DNA of 16,588 bases from Brachionus plicatilis. Lineage: Eukaryota > Rotifera > Eurotatoria > Ploima > Brachionidae. Under the pieces are notes generated by a model, which worked only from the letters and a program-made list of their open reading frames with translations, was not told the origin of the DNA and searched no databases. Numbering within the stretch: position 1 is the stretch's first letter; each line of letters begins with the position of its first letter. Made by a program: the position numbers and the translations under genes. This document shows positions 1-8,043 of this stretch, one piece after another. The stretch is from the NCBI GenBank assembly GCA_010279815.1, contig QEOQ01000238.1:910248-926835 (forward strand). Direction: 5' to 3'.

Positions 1-422
1 TTTTAGAAAAATTTTAAGGTTTAGCCTATTCCCACTATTCGATTCAGCACATGTTCAAGAATATATGAGCATCTATGAGAATATTTCAGAATTTAATGAT
101 ATGTTCTTTTAGGCCTTAAAGGGTTAAACAGATTTATCCCGATTAGTCAAAAAATCACACAATTACTCCAAATATTATTTTTTTTTAACCCATTAAGCCG
201 TATAAGACTATAATTATGTAGTGACGTTTTTTTTTCTAAGAAATAAAAATATATTTACTCTCTCTCGGTCTCATAAAATTTTCTCTTATCAAAAAAAGTA
301 TTTATTTCAAAAAATTGAAACAAAAAATAAAATTTTTAAAAGTAAGCTAAATACGTCACAAAATTGAAAAATTCAATCTTAAAAAAAAGCATACACTGAT
401 CAAGATAAAAAAAAAGTAAACA
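1..422. other. AT-rich non-coding DNA
   Basis: Long A and T runs with no open reading frame, RNA gene or repeat structure that I can support. It leads directly into the transposase scrap at 423. Confidence 0.5.
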
Positions 423-600
423 ATGATGTTAGACCAGAAAGTTGCTACTTTAATTGTTCAAAAGGTTGATGGATGGAACCACAGCATTTTTTCATTGTTC
501 CAAAAAGTTCTTGTTACTTACTGTGAATCAATAGAGGGGTCTAAATTATTGATACTTGGTGGCCATACTTCACACATAAATTCTGCTTTAAAGAATTTTT
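423..600 (+). pseudogene. DDE-superfamily transposase fragment (pogo/Tigger/Jerky-like)
   Basis: A 78-codon frame whose first ~60 residues read like the middle of a DDE_1 transposase: a GW-x(5)-F segment (DGWNHSIFSLF), then KVLVTYC, then GSKLLILGGHTSHIN. In this family the last block normally reads LLxDxHxSHI, where the Asp is the second catalytic carboxylate. Here that position is Gly (LILGGH), so the catalytic residue appears lost. The third block (LPPxTxHxLQPLD) does not follow; the frame runs into a hydrophobic AT-rich tail and stops at 659. There is no start-domain, DNA-binding domain or terminal repeat nearby, so this is a dead internal fragment. It could derive from the same broad family as the element at 3751-4784 but covers a different part of the protein. 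Family assignment is by motif only. Confidence 0.55.
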
Positions 601-680
601 TTGTGATGGTTGCGATGATTAAACCTTCGTTTTTCCTCTTTTATTTAATTTTCTTTTAAGCTTACTCTTGTTATAAAATT

Positions 681-1004
681 TTTTTATTTTTTTTTAGAAT
701 AAACCGACTGACTTTAAACTAAGAGTAAACGCAAAACTTTGATTTTATTCCTAGAATAATTTCGAATTTATTTTGTAATAAACTTAAAAAATTGTAGATA
801 TAAGTAAAAATTAAGAGTAAAAATTAAATTCGATTAAAAATTAAAAATTATTAAATCGATTTTTTTAATTAATTTTAATTTTAATTTTTGATTTTTAATC
901 AAATTTAATTTTTACTCTTAGAATAAATACAAAAATTAGAATAAAGTTTAATTTTTATTTTTTTTTAGAATAAACCGACTGACTTTAAACTAAGAGTAAA
1001 CGCA
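681..1004. repeat. Direct-repeat pair flanking a foldback (shared with element at 14426)
   Basis: A block of about 54 bases at 681-734 recurs almost exactly at 951-1004. Each copy is a T-tract ending in TTTTAGAATAAACC, then GACTTTAAACTAAGAGTAAA, then CGCAA. A diverged third copy lies at about 14811-14860 inside the long-TIR element. There the similarity continues for a further ~50 bases (TAGAATAATTTC, then AATAAACTT) that also follow copy 1 (753-790). Between the two local copies is the inverted repeat at 812-920. This looks like the remains of a repetitive element, but I see no termini or target duplication here. Confidence 0.6.
812..920. repeat. Foldback inverted repeat, ~40-base arms
   Basis: Positions 812-851 (starting TAAGAGTAAAAATTAAATT) are the near-perfect reverse complement of 881-920 (ending TAATTTTTACTCTTA), with about two mismatches and a 29-base AT spacer. 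The TAAGAGTAAA start also occurs in the flanking direct repeats, which suggests the foldback is built from the same repeat unit. Confidence 0.65.
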
Positions 1005-1743
1005 ATTATAAACTATTAATTAATAAAATTCTACTAAGAATCTTAAATGGTTCTGTTTAACAGGATTTAATCAAAAATCAAAAAAATTCCAAAAAAAAAG
1101 CTTGTGACAAAACTCAGCTACCAAATTTTAAGCTTAATTTTATATTCAAAAAATTAAATTGCAGTTCTAGATATTAAAAATATTAATTTTTAAGATCATA
1201 AAATTAACCTTTAAAATCAAGTCAGCAAGGTCACAAAATTTACCAGCCCAGATTTTTTATTTTTTTAAATTTTTTTCAAAATTAAATAAAAAATTTCGTT
1301 AATTTTTTTTTATTTATCTAAACACTGTTCCGATAAATTATTTTTTTTAATCTTTGAATTAATTTTAATGGTTTTAATTTAACATACTTTACATGTTATG
1401 AAGATTAAAAATATAAAACAATTACGTCCTTTTGTTAAAATTAAATAATCAACCCATTGATATAAACTTTTTTCAAATTTTTTATTTCAAAAGTATCTGT
1501 GTTAAGCATTCAAAATTAAAAATGAAATTCAAATATTAAATTCCCAATAAGTTTTAAAATGAAAAGATCGATATTTCCTATCAATATTTTTGTAATAAAA
1601 AAATTCAATTTAAATTATTGATGATTTGTACTGAGTTTGTGGATAAATATTAGTCAAAAATCTGCAAATTTTTTTTTACTTTGAAAAAAAAATGCTGTTT
1701 TTTGTTAATTTTTTCCTCTAGAAAAAAAATAAAATAAAAAAAA
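1005..1743. other. AT-rich non-coding DNA (3' side of the AGBL5-like exon)
   Basis: Very AT-rich. On the minus strand this is where further exons of the carboxypeptidase gene would lie. I looked for the next conserved block of the family (an IYYHRELL-like segment) and found nothing. Two acceptor-like sites (TTTTCTAG near 1720 and TTTGCAG near 1661) would each create an in-frame stop when joined to the donor at 1747. Confidence 0.5.
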
Positions 1744-1747
1744 TTAC

Positions 1748-2322
1748 CAGTCTTCGGGCTTAAGGTGTTTACAATACTCAAACTGTTTGTCATACTCCGA
1801 AAGCATTGCTTGGCAATCTTCGTAAGAATGTGGATAGCAAAAGGCAAAATAAGTAACCGAGTCTTTTCGATCTGAGAATCTGTGGATAAAAGACATAAAA
1901 AACTGGTTGTCTATTGTCTGCCAAGTAGGCTTAATGTATGTGCGGGACCATTTTTCGTGACCAGGCACAGTCTTGAACACAGGAAGCATGCCCATTTCGA
2001 AAAGCCGGCCTTGCCTGTTAAGATTCATGAGATTAAACTTGATAAACTTTCCATGACCACCACGTACCCCAAAATAAAACCATGTGCGATTCGGGTTCGG
2101 ACCTGCCGGAGTTCCCTCACAGTCCGGACGTGTCCACACATTGAATTCAATGTCAAACTTCTGCTGAATTGGCTGCACTGGATTAGCTTGTTCGCCACTT
2201 TCGACTTGATTCAAATTTTGGTTTGCTGGCTGACTTTGACTGCTCGATTTTGGCACTTTTTCATATCGGGCCATGTTTCCCGAATCAAAGTCTGCAAACA
2301 GAACGATCTGAGAATCGTCCAT
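1748..2322 (-). CDS. AGBL5: Cytosolic carboxypeptidase 5-like (AGBL5/CCP5), N-terminal exon only
   Basis: About 191 residues matching the N-terminal beta-rich domain of CCP5, the enzyme that removes branch-point glutamates from polyglutamylated tubulin. Recognisable blocks, in order, are FADFDSGNMARYEKV, EFNVWTRPDCEGTPAG, RTWFYFGVRGG, KFIKFNLMNLNRQGRLF, GMLPV, FMSFIHRF, and YFAFCYPHSYEDCQ. This is the domain that precedes the zinc carboxypeptidase domain. The HxxE...H metal site is not in this exon. The start is the ATG at 2322 (MDDSQIV), which puts FDSGN at about the position it has in vertebrate CCP5. An in-frame TTG three codons upstream is less likely. The exon probably ends at 1748 at a CTG/GTAATT donor; reading on gives a stop at 1746-1744. 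The catalytic exons lie beyond the window to the left, or the gene is truncated. Identity is secure; intactness cannot be judged. Confidence 0.85.
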
Positions 2323-2350
2323 TGTGGTCAAGCTAGAAATTTTCTATTTT
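2323..2350 (-). promoter_or_regulatory. Splice-acceptor-like site just upstream of the AGBL5 ATG
   Basis: On the minus strand a T-rich run ends in AAATTTCTAG (AG at 2334-2333), ten bases before the ATG. It could be the acceptor of a 5' UTR intron or a spliced-leader trans-splice site. Only the sequence pattern supports it. Confidence 0.35.
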
Positions 2351-2399
2351 TTTGGCTCAACAAAAAAAAATAAAAAAGTCTAAAACATGAAAATTATTT

Positions 2400-3400
2400 T
2401 TTTTTTTTATTTTTTAAATTCTCTTGTATATGCACTTAGTTACCAATAGCTGTTTACGTTTTGTTATTCCAGATAGTGAAGTTTAAAGTTTCCCTGGATT
2501 TAAAATTGTCACTATTACTCAATACTTGATACTTTGTCAAGATCGCTTGGTTTTTCCGAGAAATTTTCAAATGTGTTTTCAAGCTACTTATGCTTTACCT
2601 GAGACTCTAAGCCGATTTAGACCACTTTTTGCCTAACAACCGATTTAGACCAAACTTAGGGTTTTACAATTACATATGGTCACGATAGTGATTAGAGGCA
2701 TTAAAGCCAAGGCTAAAGAAGACCCTTAGTTAAATTGAAAAAAATGCGGGAAGCATTAAGAAAAAATAAATAATTAACACTTTATTGTTTAAAAAACGCT
2801 CAAAATTTAAATCAACAAAGGTATGTGTTTATTTTGAGGGATAAAAATTGAATTTTTTATTTTTCATTTTTTATTTGGTTTGGCTTTTAAAAGTCCCCGA
2901 ACTGTGTTTTTTATTAAAAAGCTTTTGAGATTTAAATGATGTCAACAATTAGCTCAAAAATATGGTCTTAAATTTAATTTAAAATCTCGAGTCTCTTAAG
3001 ACTGGAAAAGAACTCGAGGTAATTCAAGGAGAATTAATGCTGAGATTAAAGCTCGGATTGAAAATTAACAATAACGCTTTGTTATTTGGAAATTTTTTTT
3101 GTTTTAATCAATGAAAAATATTAAAATTAAATTTTAATTTTAAATTAGAAATTTTTTATGAATATTTTAAAATAACTATTTTGAAAATTTAATCATAGCA
3201 AAAATAGCTGATTTTAAAATTGTTTGTTTGAATAAGAAAATTTAAAGTAAATTGCACAGATTAAAATAAAAAAGCAAATAAATCAAAAAATCTTTAAGTA
3301 AATCATTAAATTATTCGCCAAAAAAATAAAATTTTACCACTATAAAAAAATTTAATTTAAAAAAAAATATTTTTTGTAACAAAAAATTTTGTAATCTGTA
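2400..3400. other. AT-rich intergenic DNA
   Basis: No coding, RNA or transposon feature that I can support. A 13-base direct repeat (CCGATTTAGACCA) sits at 2612-2624 and 2640-2652, a 28-base period. A short palindromic stretch with two CTCGAG sites lies near 2986-3020. Confidence 0.5.
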
Positions 3401-3410
3401 GTGATAATTC

Positions 3411-3530
3411 GGGTCTTGTCACCTCTACGGACAATTGTCCCGGACAATTGATAAAATGTAAATTTGCGGACAATTTTTTTTTGTTTAAGATTTACCTGTA
3501 AATATACGGACAATGAGAAAATTCGTTTGT
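3411..3530. repeat. Cluster of four CGGACAAT motifs, possible transposon end
   Basis: CGGACAAT occurs four times in the same orientation (about 3428, 3442, 3467 and 3508), the first three extended to CGGACAATT. The cluster begins after GGGTCTTGTC at 3411-3420, which is nearly the same as the terminus GGGTCTTGCC of the element at 13979. This may be one surviving end of a related non-autonomous element. No matching opposite end or target duplication was found, so the extent is uncertain. Confidence 0.35.
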
Positions 3531-3750
3531 CTATCGGATTCAAAGAAGAAAAAGATCTTCAACACAATGAACATGACTGTTTCTTCTTGAATTTAAAATT
3601 TTTTTTTATTTTGCTTCATTCTTATTATTTTTTAATTTGTTCAAAAATCTTTAAATATATTTAGCTTATTAAAAATTTAATATTCCATACTATAAAATTT
3701 TGGATAACAGATTCTGAATAAACGTCCTGAAAATAACCAACAAATATATA

Positions 3751-4784
3751 CAGTCGAACCTGGATATAATGAGCAAGTCCGGCGAAAATTCTCCTGCTCG
3801 TTATATCGAAACTCGTCGTATCGAAATCCCATTAAAAAAGATGGACAAAAAATTTTTTGTTTCTTAAATTTCATTAAACAAATATAAACAAATGGTTAAC
3901 AAAAATAAAAATTATTTGAAAAAATCAGAAATAGATTTTTGTTTTGTATTGCATTTTTCAATTACAATATTTTCAATATTAGATAAAAAATCAACTATGT
4001 TTGGATAATCTTCCTTTTTATTCAAAAAAAAAATTTTAGATCATTATTCGATCAATTGCATCTTTCTAACTAATAGCTGTTTTTTCTGATTTAGAAATTC
4101 GATATCTGAATCACTTTCAACATTGTCCTCTGTGAGTTGACAATTTCGAGATCAGATAAAGAACCTCTTGCTTCCAAATTTGACCATTAACTGTCACATT
4201 ATTATAGTTATATTGGAACTTTTTCAAACCAAAACAACACTTATTTATCGACATCATCGTAACTGGATAATTTAATTCTTTTTTTTTAGGACCGCATAAG
4301 TTTTTTTCATAATGCTCTAAAACTTTTGCCTTTGAGGATAGAATCGTCGATATTGTCGATGTGCTGGTTCCATATTCTTTTGCGAGTGAAGTGGTAGTTA
4401 CTTTTTGATTGCTATAATTATTTATCATTTCGAGTTTAGTCTCAAGCGAGATACACTTTCTTCTTTTTTCAGCTTTTTTTTTAGACATTTTTGAATAAAA
4501 CTACTATCAATAATTCCTGTAAATTTATAATGACTAAAGACAATGAGTTTATTGTTTTTTTTTCATTATTAAAGTCTGAAAAAAAAATTTCTTGCTCCTT
4601 ATTTAAAGTTTTTTTTCTTAAAAAAATAATTAAGCGGTTTTTTTGAAACAGCTCGTTCCAACAAGTTTTCGTTACATCGAAACTCGTTGTATCGAAATAA
4701 TTTTTGTATCTTTTTCTATTGCTCGAAATCGGTTCCGGTAATACAGCTCGTTATATGGGGTCTTGTTTTATCGAGGTTTGACTG
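3751..4784 (-). mobile_element. Internally deleted pogo/Tigger-type DNA transposon
   Basis: Terminal inverted repeats begin CAGTCGAACCTGGATATAA at 3751 and, read from the other end at 4784, CAGTCAAACCTCGATAAAA. Both are flanked by TA (3749-3750 and 4785-4786), the target duplication of Tc1/mariner/pogo elements. The CAGT(C/A)GAACCTCGATATAACG style of terminus is typical of Tigger. The element is 1,034 bases, about half or less of an autonomous Tigger, and carries only the N-terminal part of a transposase on the minus strand plus a short acidic C-terminal remnant. A 29-base block at 3799-3827 recurs in the same orientation at 4670-4698 with two differences. The element is non-autonomous. Confidence 0.85.
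4044..4488 (-). pseudogene. Pogo/Tigger transposase, N-terminal HTH plus C-terminal remnant
   Basis: The ATG at 4488 opens MSKKKAEKRRKCISLETKLE, then a CENP-B N-terminal/psq-type helix-turn-helix: KLEMINNYSN, SLAKEYGTSTSTISTILSSK, KVLEHYE. This is the domain that binds the element's terminal repeats. After about residue 60 the similarity ends, and the second HTH and whole DDE catalytic core (about 350 residues) are missing. The frame stops at 4117. In another frame just beyond, an acidic tail (EDNVESDSDIEFLNQKKQLL) runs to a stop at 4044; such acidic C-terminal tails are usual in this family. The arrangement indicates a large internal deletion followed by frameshifts. No activity is expected, though a DNA-binding fragment could still be made. 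Confidence 0.75.
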
Positions 4785-4786
4785 TA

Positions 4787-4923
4787 TGCAAATAAACGAA
4801 TCACACTTAAAATCTTTAAAATAGCAAAATAATCCTTATTAAATTATTATTTTGAGCTTTTTTTTTAACTTCCATATTTTTAGAATTTAAAAGTTAATAT
4901 TAAAAATAACTGACGCAAACACT
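4787..4923. other. AT-rich spacer between two DNA transposons
   Basis: No feature seen. It separates the TA duplication of the pogo-like element from the TTGTACA duplication of the next element. Confidence 0.5.
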
Positions 4924-4930
4924 TTGTACA

Positions 4931-5647
4931 GGACTGCATATCAAATTAACAAGTATTAAAATAAGACATTTAAAATAATAATATCAAAATAACCAAAAAA
5001 AAAAATAACAATTGTCAAAACAACTAATTGAAAATAGAGTGTATCAAAATAACATCACTTTTAAATATTGTTCAAAATAACAAATAAATTAAAATCAAAT
5101 CAAAATAACATAATACTAATTAAAAATTACGAATGGAGAGTTTGACTCAATCTATTAATTCTTTAACACTTAATGAGCCTGTTTAAGCTTTTATTACATT
5201 ATCACAGAAAAAAGGAAAACTTTTTTTTAATGGAAGGAAAAAGAGCTCGAGCTCAAGCCTTTTAAAATTATTAATAAACTATTGAAAAGGAAAACAATTA
5301 ATTCTTTTTTTCTTTTTTTAATTTTGTAAAATTCTTAAATTAAAATATTAAAAAATTTTATTTGTATTAAATAAATGAAGTGTTAATCAGTCGATTACGA
5401 TAAGGGCGCAAGCCTGTTGATTAACCTTGAAATTGAATTTTTTTAAAAAAAACTAATTTGCTGTTTCTATTGATTAAACTATTTACTTTTTTTATGTCAT
5501 TTTAATAAAGATATTTTGATACTATTATTTTGATTAAGTCATTTTGACACTTGTCATTTTAATGTAATGTTTTTTTTAATCTTGTTATTTTGAAACAGTG
5601 TCAATTTGATACATTTATTTTAATAACTGGTATTTTGATAATTTACC
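4931..5647. mobile_element. Non-autonomous inverted-repeat transposon with subterminal TCAAAATAAC arrays
   Basis: A 717-base element with ends GGACTGCATATCAAATTAAC (left) and, read inward from the right, GGTAAATTATCAAAATACC. TTGTACA is duplicated on both sides (4924-4930 and 5648-5654). The left arm to about 5115 holds roughly eight degenerate copies of TATCAAAATAAC in one orientation. The right arm from about 5505 holds roughly eight copies of the complement (GTTATTTTGATA). The centre is non-coding. Inverted ends, a 7-bp (perhaps originally 8-bp) target duplication and no reading frame make this a MITE-like element. The superfamily is not identified. Confidence 0.7.
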
Positions 5648-5812
5648 TTGTACATAATCTAAAATTTCATAGGATAAATTCCATTTTTTTTAAATTTTTT
5701 AATAGTTAAAATCTTCTTTTCTAAGAAAAATGTTTTAGAAATTTTGTTTGTATTTAAAAATTTTATATTATAAAAAAACTCTTTAAGATGTAGCAAGTTA
5801 TTTTTTATTTAA

Positions 5813-6550
5813 ACTAAAGCAAGCTATTTAAAATTTTTCTATAAAGAATATCTAAGTGGAGATGTACTATCAACATTGAGAGATTTTTTATCAGGGATTT
5901 CATTCGCAAAAGTTTTGCGTACAATTACTTTTGTAGAAAATGCTTTTTCTTTATTGAGAAAAGTGATTGTGAGTATAATATATTAATTTATAATTTATCA
6001 ATAAATATATATTAATATTAATATTAATAATTTATTAATATAAAATAAAGCATTTTAATTTTTTTTAAATTTATTAATTTTTTTTTAATTTTAATAAAGC
6101 ATTTAAATTTTTTTTAAATTTATTTTTTAGCCGAAAGCATTTTGGGGTATTGTTATATTCAAATACAAATCGAACAAAAATTCTTCCTTTTTTGATGAAT
6201 TAAAAATAAAGTTAATAAAATATACTTTAAAAAATACTGCAACAAAGTGCGACATACTTTGTTGCACCTTTATTGCCAAAAATATTTTTTCTTAATTTCT
6301 TAATAATTTTTTGTTTTAATAAGACAAAAAATTATATATCAAAGATTCAAATTGATTATTGGTTTAATTTACTAAAAAAAGAAAACAATGATTTTATTTC
6401 AGGCAATAAAGGTGTAACAAAGTATGTCGCACTTTGTTGCAGTATTTTTTAAATTATATTTTATTAACTTTATTTTTGGAACGATTTTTTTAAAATTTAC
6501 TAAATTTAATGTAAAATGAATATCCTTGCCGACTAAAATGAACGTGAAAA
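5813..6550 (+). pseudogene. Possible telomerase reverse transcriptase (TERT) fragment, broken
   Basis: An open stretch at 5813-5968 ends at a canonical donor (GTGAGT) and can be joined to an acceptor (TTTATTTTTTAG) at 6130. Across the junction the frame stays open and reads FVENAFSLLRKVI, then PKAFWG. A helix followed by VIPxxLWGSxxN is how the telomerase RNA-binding domain begins. The reading reaches FFDEL and is then interrupted at 6202 by a foldback element. Beyond it (6484-6550) FLKFTKFNVK, a TGA stop, then ISLPTKMNVK resembles the next part of the same domain (FIxLxKFExLSLxxLxxKMxVxD). The order of these blocks matches TERT, but each match is short. The in-frame stop and the insertion imply decay. 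No reverse transcriptase motifs follow. Recognition is tentative. Confidence 0.35.
6202..6477. mobile_element. Foldback/MITE-like element with 76-base inverted arms
   Basis: Arms at 6202-6277 and 6402-6477 are reverse complements with two mismatches by eye, around a 124-base AT-rich loop. Each arm contains its own small hairpin, GCAACAAAGT-GCGACAT-ACTTTGTTGC, so the element has nested symmetry. I could not identify a target duplication. The outer 35 bases of each arm are AT-rich, and the true ends might be internal. Non-coding. Confidence 0.7.
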
Positions 6551-6854
6551 TACGTAATCCTGCGTAATTTTAGCAAGCCTGGCCTTTGTGTAGAAGCACT
6601 GAAACAAAATTTCATTCAACCATAATAAATTTTGAAAAAAAATAATTTGTTAACTTATTTCTTAAAAAAAAAACCAAGTATACTCATGGAAAAAAATAAT
6701 ATTTTTGTTGAAATAAATAAATTGTTGCATAGTAAAAATGAATTTGTATAGCTTGGTGCTCCTTAGTGCATCCTCACGTCTTTCCATATTCATAATACAG
6801 GTATTCTAACTTTATTTTTTGTATCAATACAATATTTCGATACATTGTCCATAA
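6551..6854 (+). other. SPRTN upstream region
   Basis: AT-rich 5' flank of SPRTN. A T/A-rich run ending CATAATACAG (AG at 6799-6800) could be the acceptor of a 5' UTR intron or a trans-splice site, 54 bases before the ATG. The start codon context is CCATAAATGCC. No clear TATA element. Confidence 0.3.
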
Positions 6855-7868
6855 ATGCCAAAAATTTTCACCATTCATGACCTTGACTTGTTCGACGATG
6901 AAGACCCTGACGAACACGCACTGCCATTTCCGAGCCCAGTGCAGTCCGGCTCAGGTTCTGGCACCAAAAAACCAAACCTGAACATTGACGCCCCTCTCAG
7001 CTCTAATTTGAATGACCCGACCTGGGAGCTGATTGATCCTTGTCCTGACATCCGCGCCATGTTCCTCGAATTCGACAAACTCTACTTCTGGAACCGCCTG
7101 GGCTCCTGCATTGTCGAGTGGTCAAAGCGCATGACCATCTGCGCTGGCATTTTCTATCTGCGCGAGGGCGGCATCATTCGCCTAAGCGAGCCCCTGCTCA
7201 AGTACCGGCCTCGCGCCGACCTGGTCCAGACTCTGCTCCACGAAATGATCCATGCCTATCTGTACCTAACCAGGAACTTCAAGGACCGCGGCGAGCACGG
7301 CGACGAGTTCAAGAGTCACATGAACCGCATCAACAAGCTGGCCAACACAAACATCACCATTTACCACTCGTTCCATGACGAGGTCCGACACGCCAGGCAA
7401 CATGTGTGGCGGTGCAATGGTCCATGCCAGAAGATGGCGCCGTTCTACGGCTTTGTCAAGCGCTCAATGAACCGAGCGCCAGGCAAAAATGACACATGGT
7501 GGGCCTCTCATGCTGCCAAATGCAATGGAACATTTGACAAAGTGTCCGAGCCCGAGGATTTCAGCAAAAAAGCAAACAAAAAAGAAAGAATGGATGAGAA
7601 AAAAATTGACAAGTCTGTCAAATTTGAGAGTGAAAAAGGTGAAAAAAGTTTTGTTGCCAAAAAACGTAAGCACGAAGCAGACACTGGGTCGGTGAAAAAA
7701 ATTGACTCTTTTTTTAAAAAAAGAGACAGTGACATTATTGTTTTGGACGATGATGTCAAGATTGGTAAAGAAGAAGTGATTACTCTTGACAATTTTGTCC
7801 AATGTCCCATTTGTTTTAATAAATTTGCTCCTAATTTAATTGATTCTCATGTAAATCAGCATTTTTAA
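6855..7868 (+). CDS. SPRTN: Spartan (SPRTN/DVC1)-like DNA-dependent metalloprotease
   Basis: A complete single-exon gene of 337 residues. Spartan cleaves proteins crosslinked to DNA at replication forks. The SprT domain runs from about residue 55 to 235 and holds the zinc motif HEMIH (129-133, catalytic Glu130) with the third ligand at His148 in GEHGDEF. A zinc ribbon follows: WRCNGPC (Cys187, Cys191) paired with SHAAKC (His219, Cys223). A lysine-rich linker then carries a PCNA-binding-like box, KKIDSFFKK (281-289). The C-terminus is a UBZ4-type ubiquitin-binding finger, CPIC...HVNQH (Cys317, Cys320, His332, His336). The last ligand is His rather than the usual Cys. An SHP box for p97/VCP binding is not obvious. 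At 337 residues it is shorter than vertebrate SPRTN (about 490), mainly in the linker. PIGV follows on the same strand. The first two thirds are GC-rich and the tail AT-rich. Confidence 0.93.
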   Translation: MPKIFTIHDLDLFDDEDPDEHALPFPSPVQSGSGSGTKKPNLNIDAPLSSNLNDPTWELIDPCPDIRAMFLEFDKLYFWNRLGSCIVEWSKRMTICAGIFYLREGGIIRLSEPLLKYRPRADLVQTLLHEMIHAYLYLTRNFKDRGEHGDEFKSHMNRINKLANTNITIYHSFHDEVRHARQHVWRCNGPCQKMAPFYGFVKRSMNRAPGKNDTWWASHAAKCNGTFDKVSEPEDFSKKANKKERMDEKKIDKSVKFESEKGEKSFVAKKRKHEADTGSVKKIDSFFKKRDSDIIVLDDDVKIGKEEVITLDNFVQCPICFNKFAPNLIDSHVNQHF

Positions 7869-8043
7869 GTCAAGAATTTTTTTTTTTTTTTTTTTAAAAA
7901 ATTTTTTTATAAAAAAAAATTGTATCGAAATATTAAACAGAGTTGATTATCATTTATTTGCCATAGTATAAATTTTCTAATAAAAAAATGATATAAAACT
8001 CAATTTTTTATTTTATATTTAAATTAAATTAAAATTTTTTAAG
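7869..8043 (+). other. Short SPRTN-PIGV intergenic region
   Basis: About 175 bases of homopolymer-rich DNA, including a long T-run directly after the SPRTN stop and an AATAAA at 7979-7984 that could serve as its polyadenylation signal. It ends in TTTTTTAAG (8035-8043), an acceptor-like site that opens the PIGV reading frame. I found no upstream PIGV exon in it. Confidence 0.4.

Noticed and set aside
1882..2373. A 163-codon plus-strand frame
   Set aside because: It is the antisense shadow of the AGBL5 exon, and its translation resembles nothing while the minus strand is clearly conserved.
3352..3543. A 63-codon minus-strand frame
   Set aside because: Low-complexity, unconserved translation over the CGGACAAT cluster, with no support as a gene.
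5385..5430. A small GC-richer stretch (GATAAGGGCGCAAGCC) as a tRNA-like or RNA gene
   Set aside because: No cloverleaf, no B-box-like sequence and no flanking stem. It lies inside a transposon.
4931..5647. The TCAAAATAAC repeats as a CRISPR array
   Set aside because: The units are short and degenerate, spacing is irregular, orientation flips between arms, and the genome is eukaryotic.
6875..7810. Several overlapping frames within SPRTN on both strands
   Set aside because: All are shadows of the conserved SPRTN frame. The antisense ones over 7464-7810 are long only because the lysine-rich tail is poor in reverse-strand stops.
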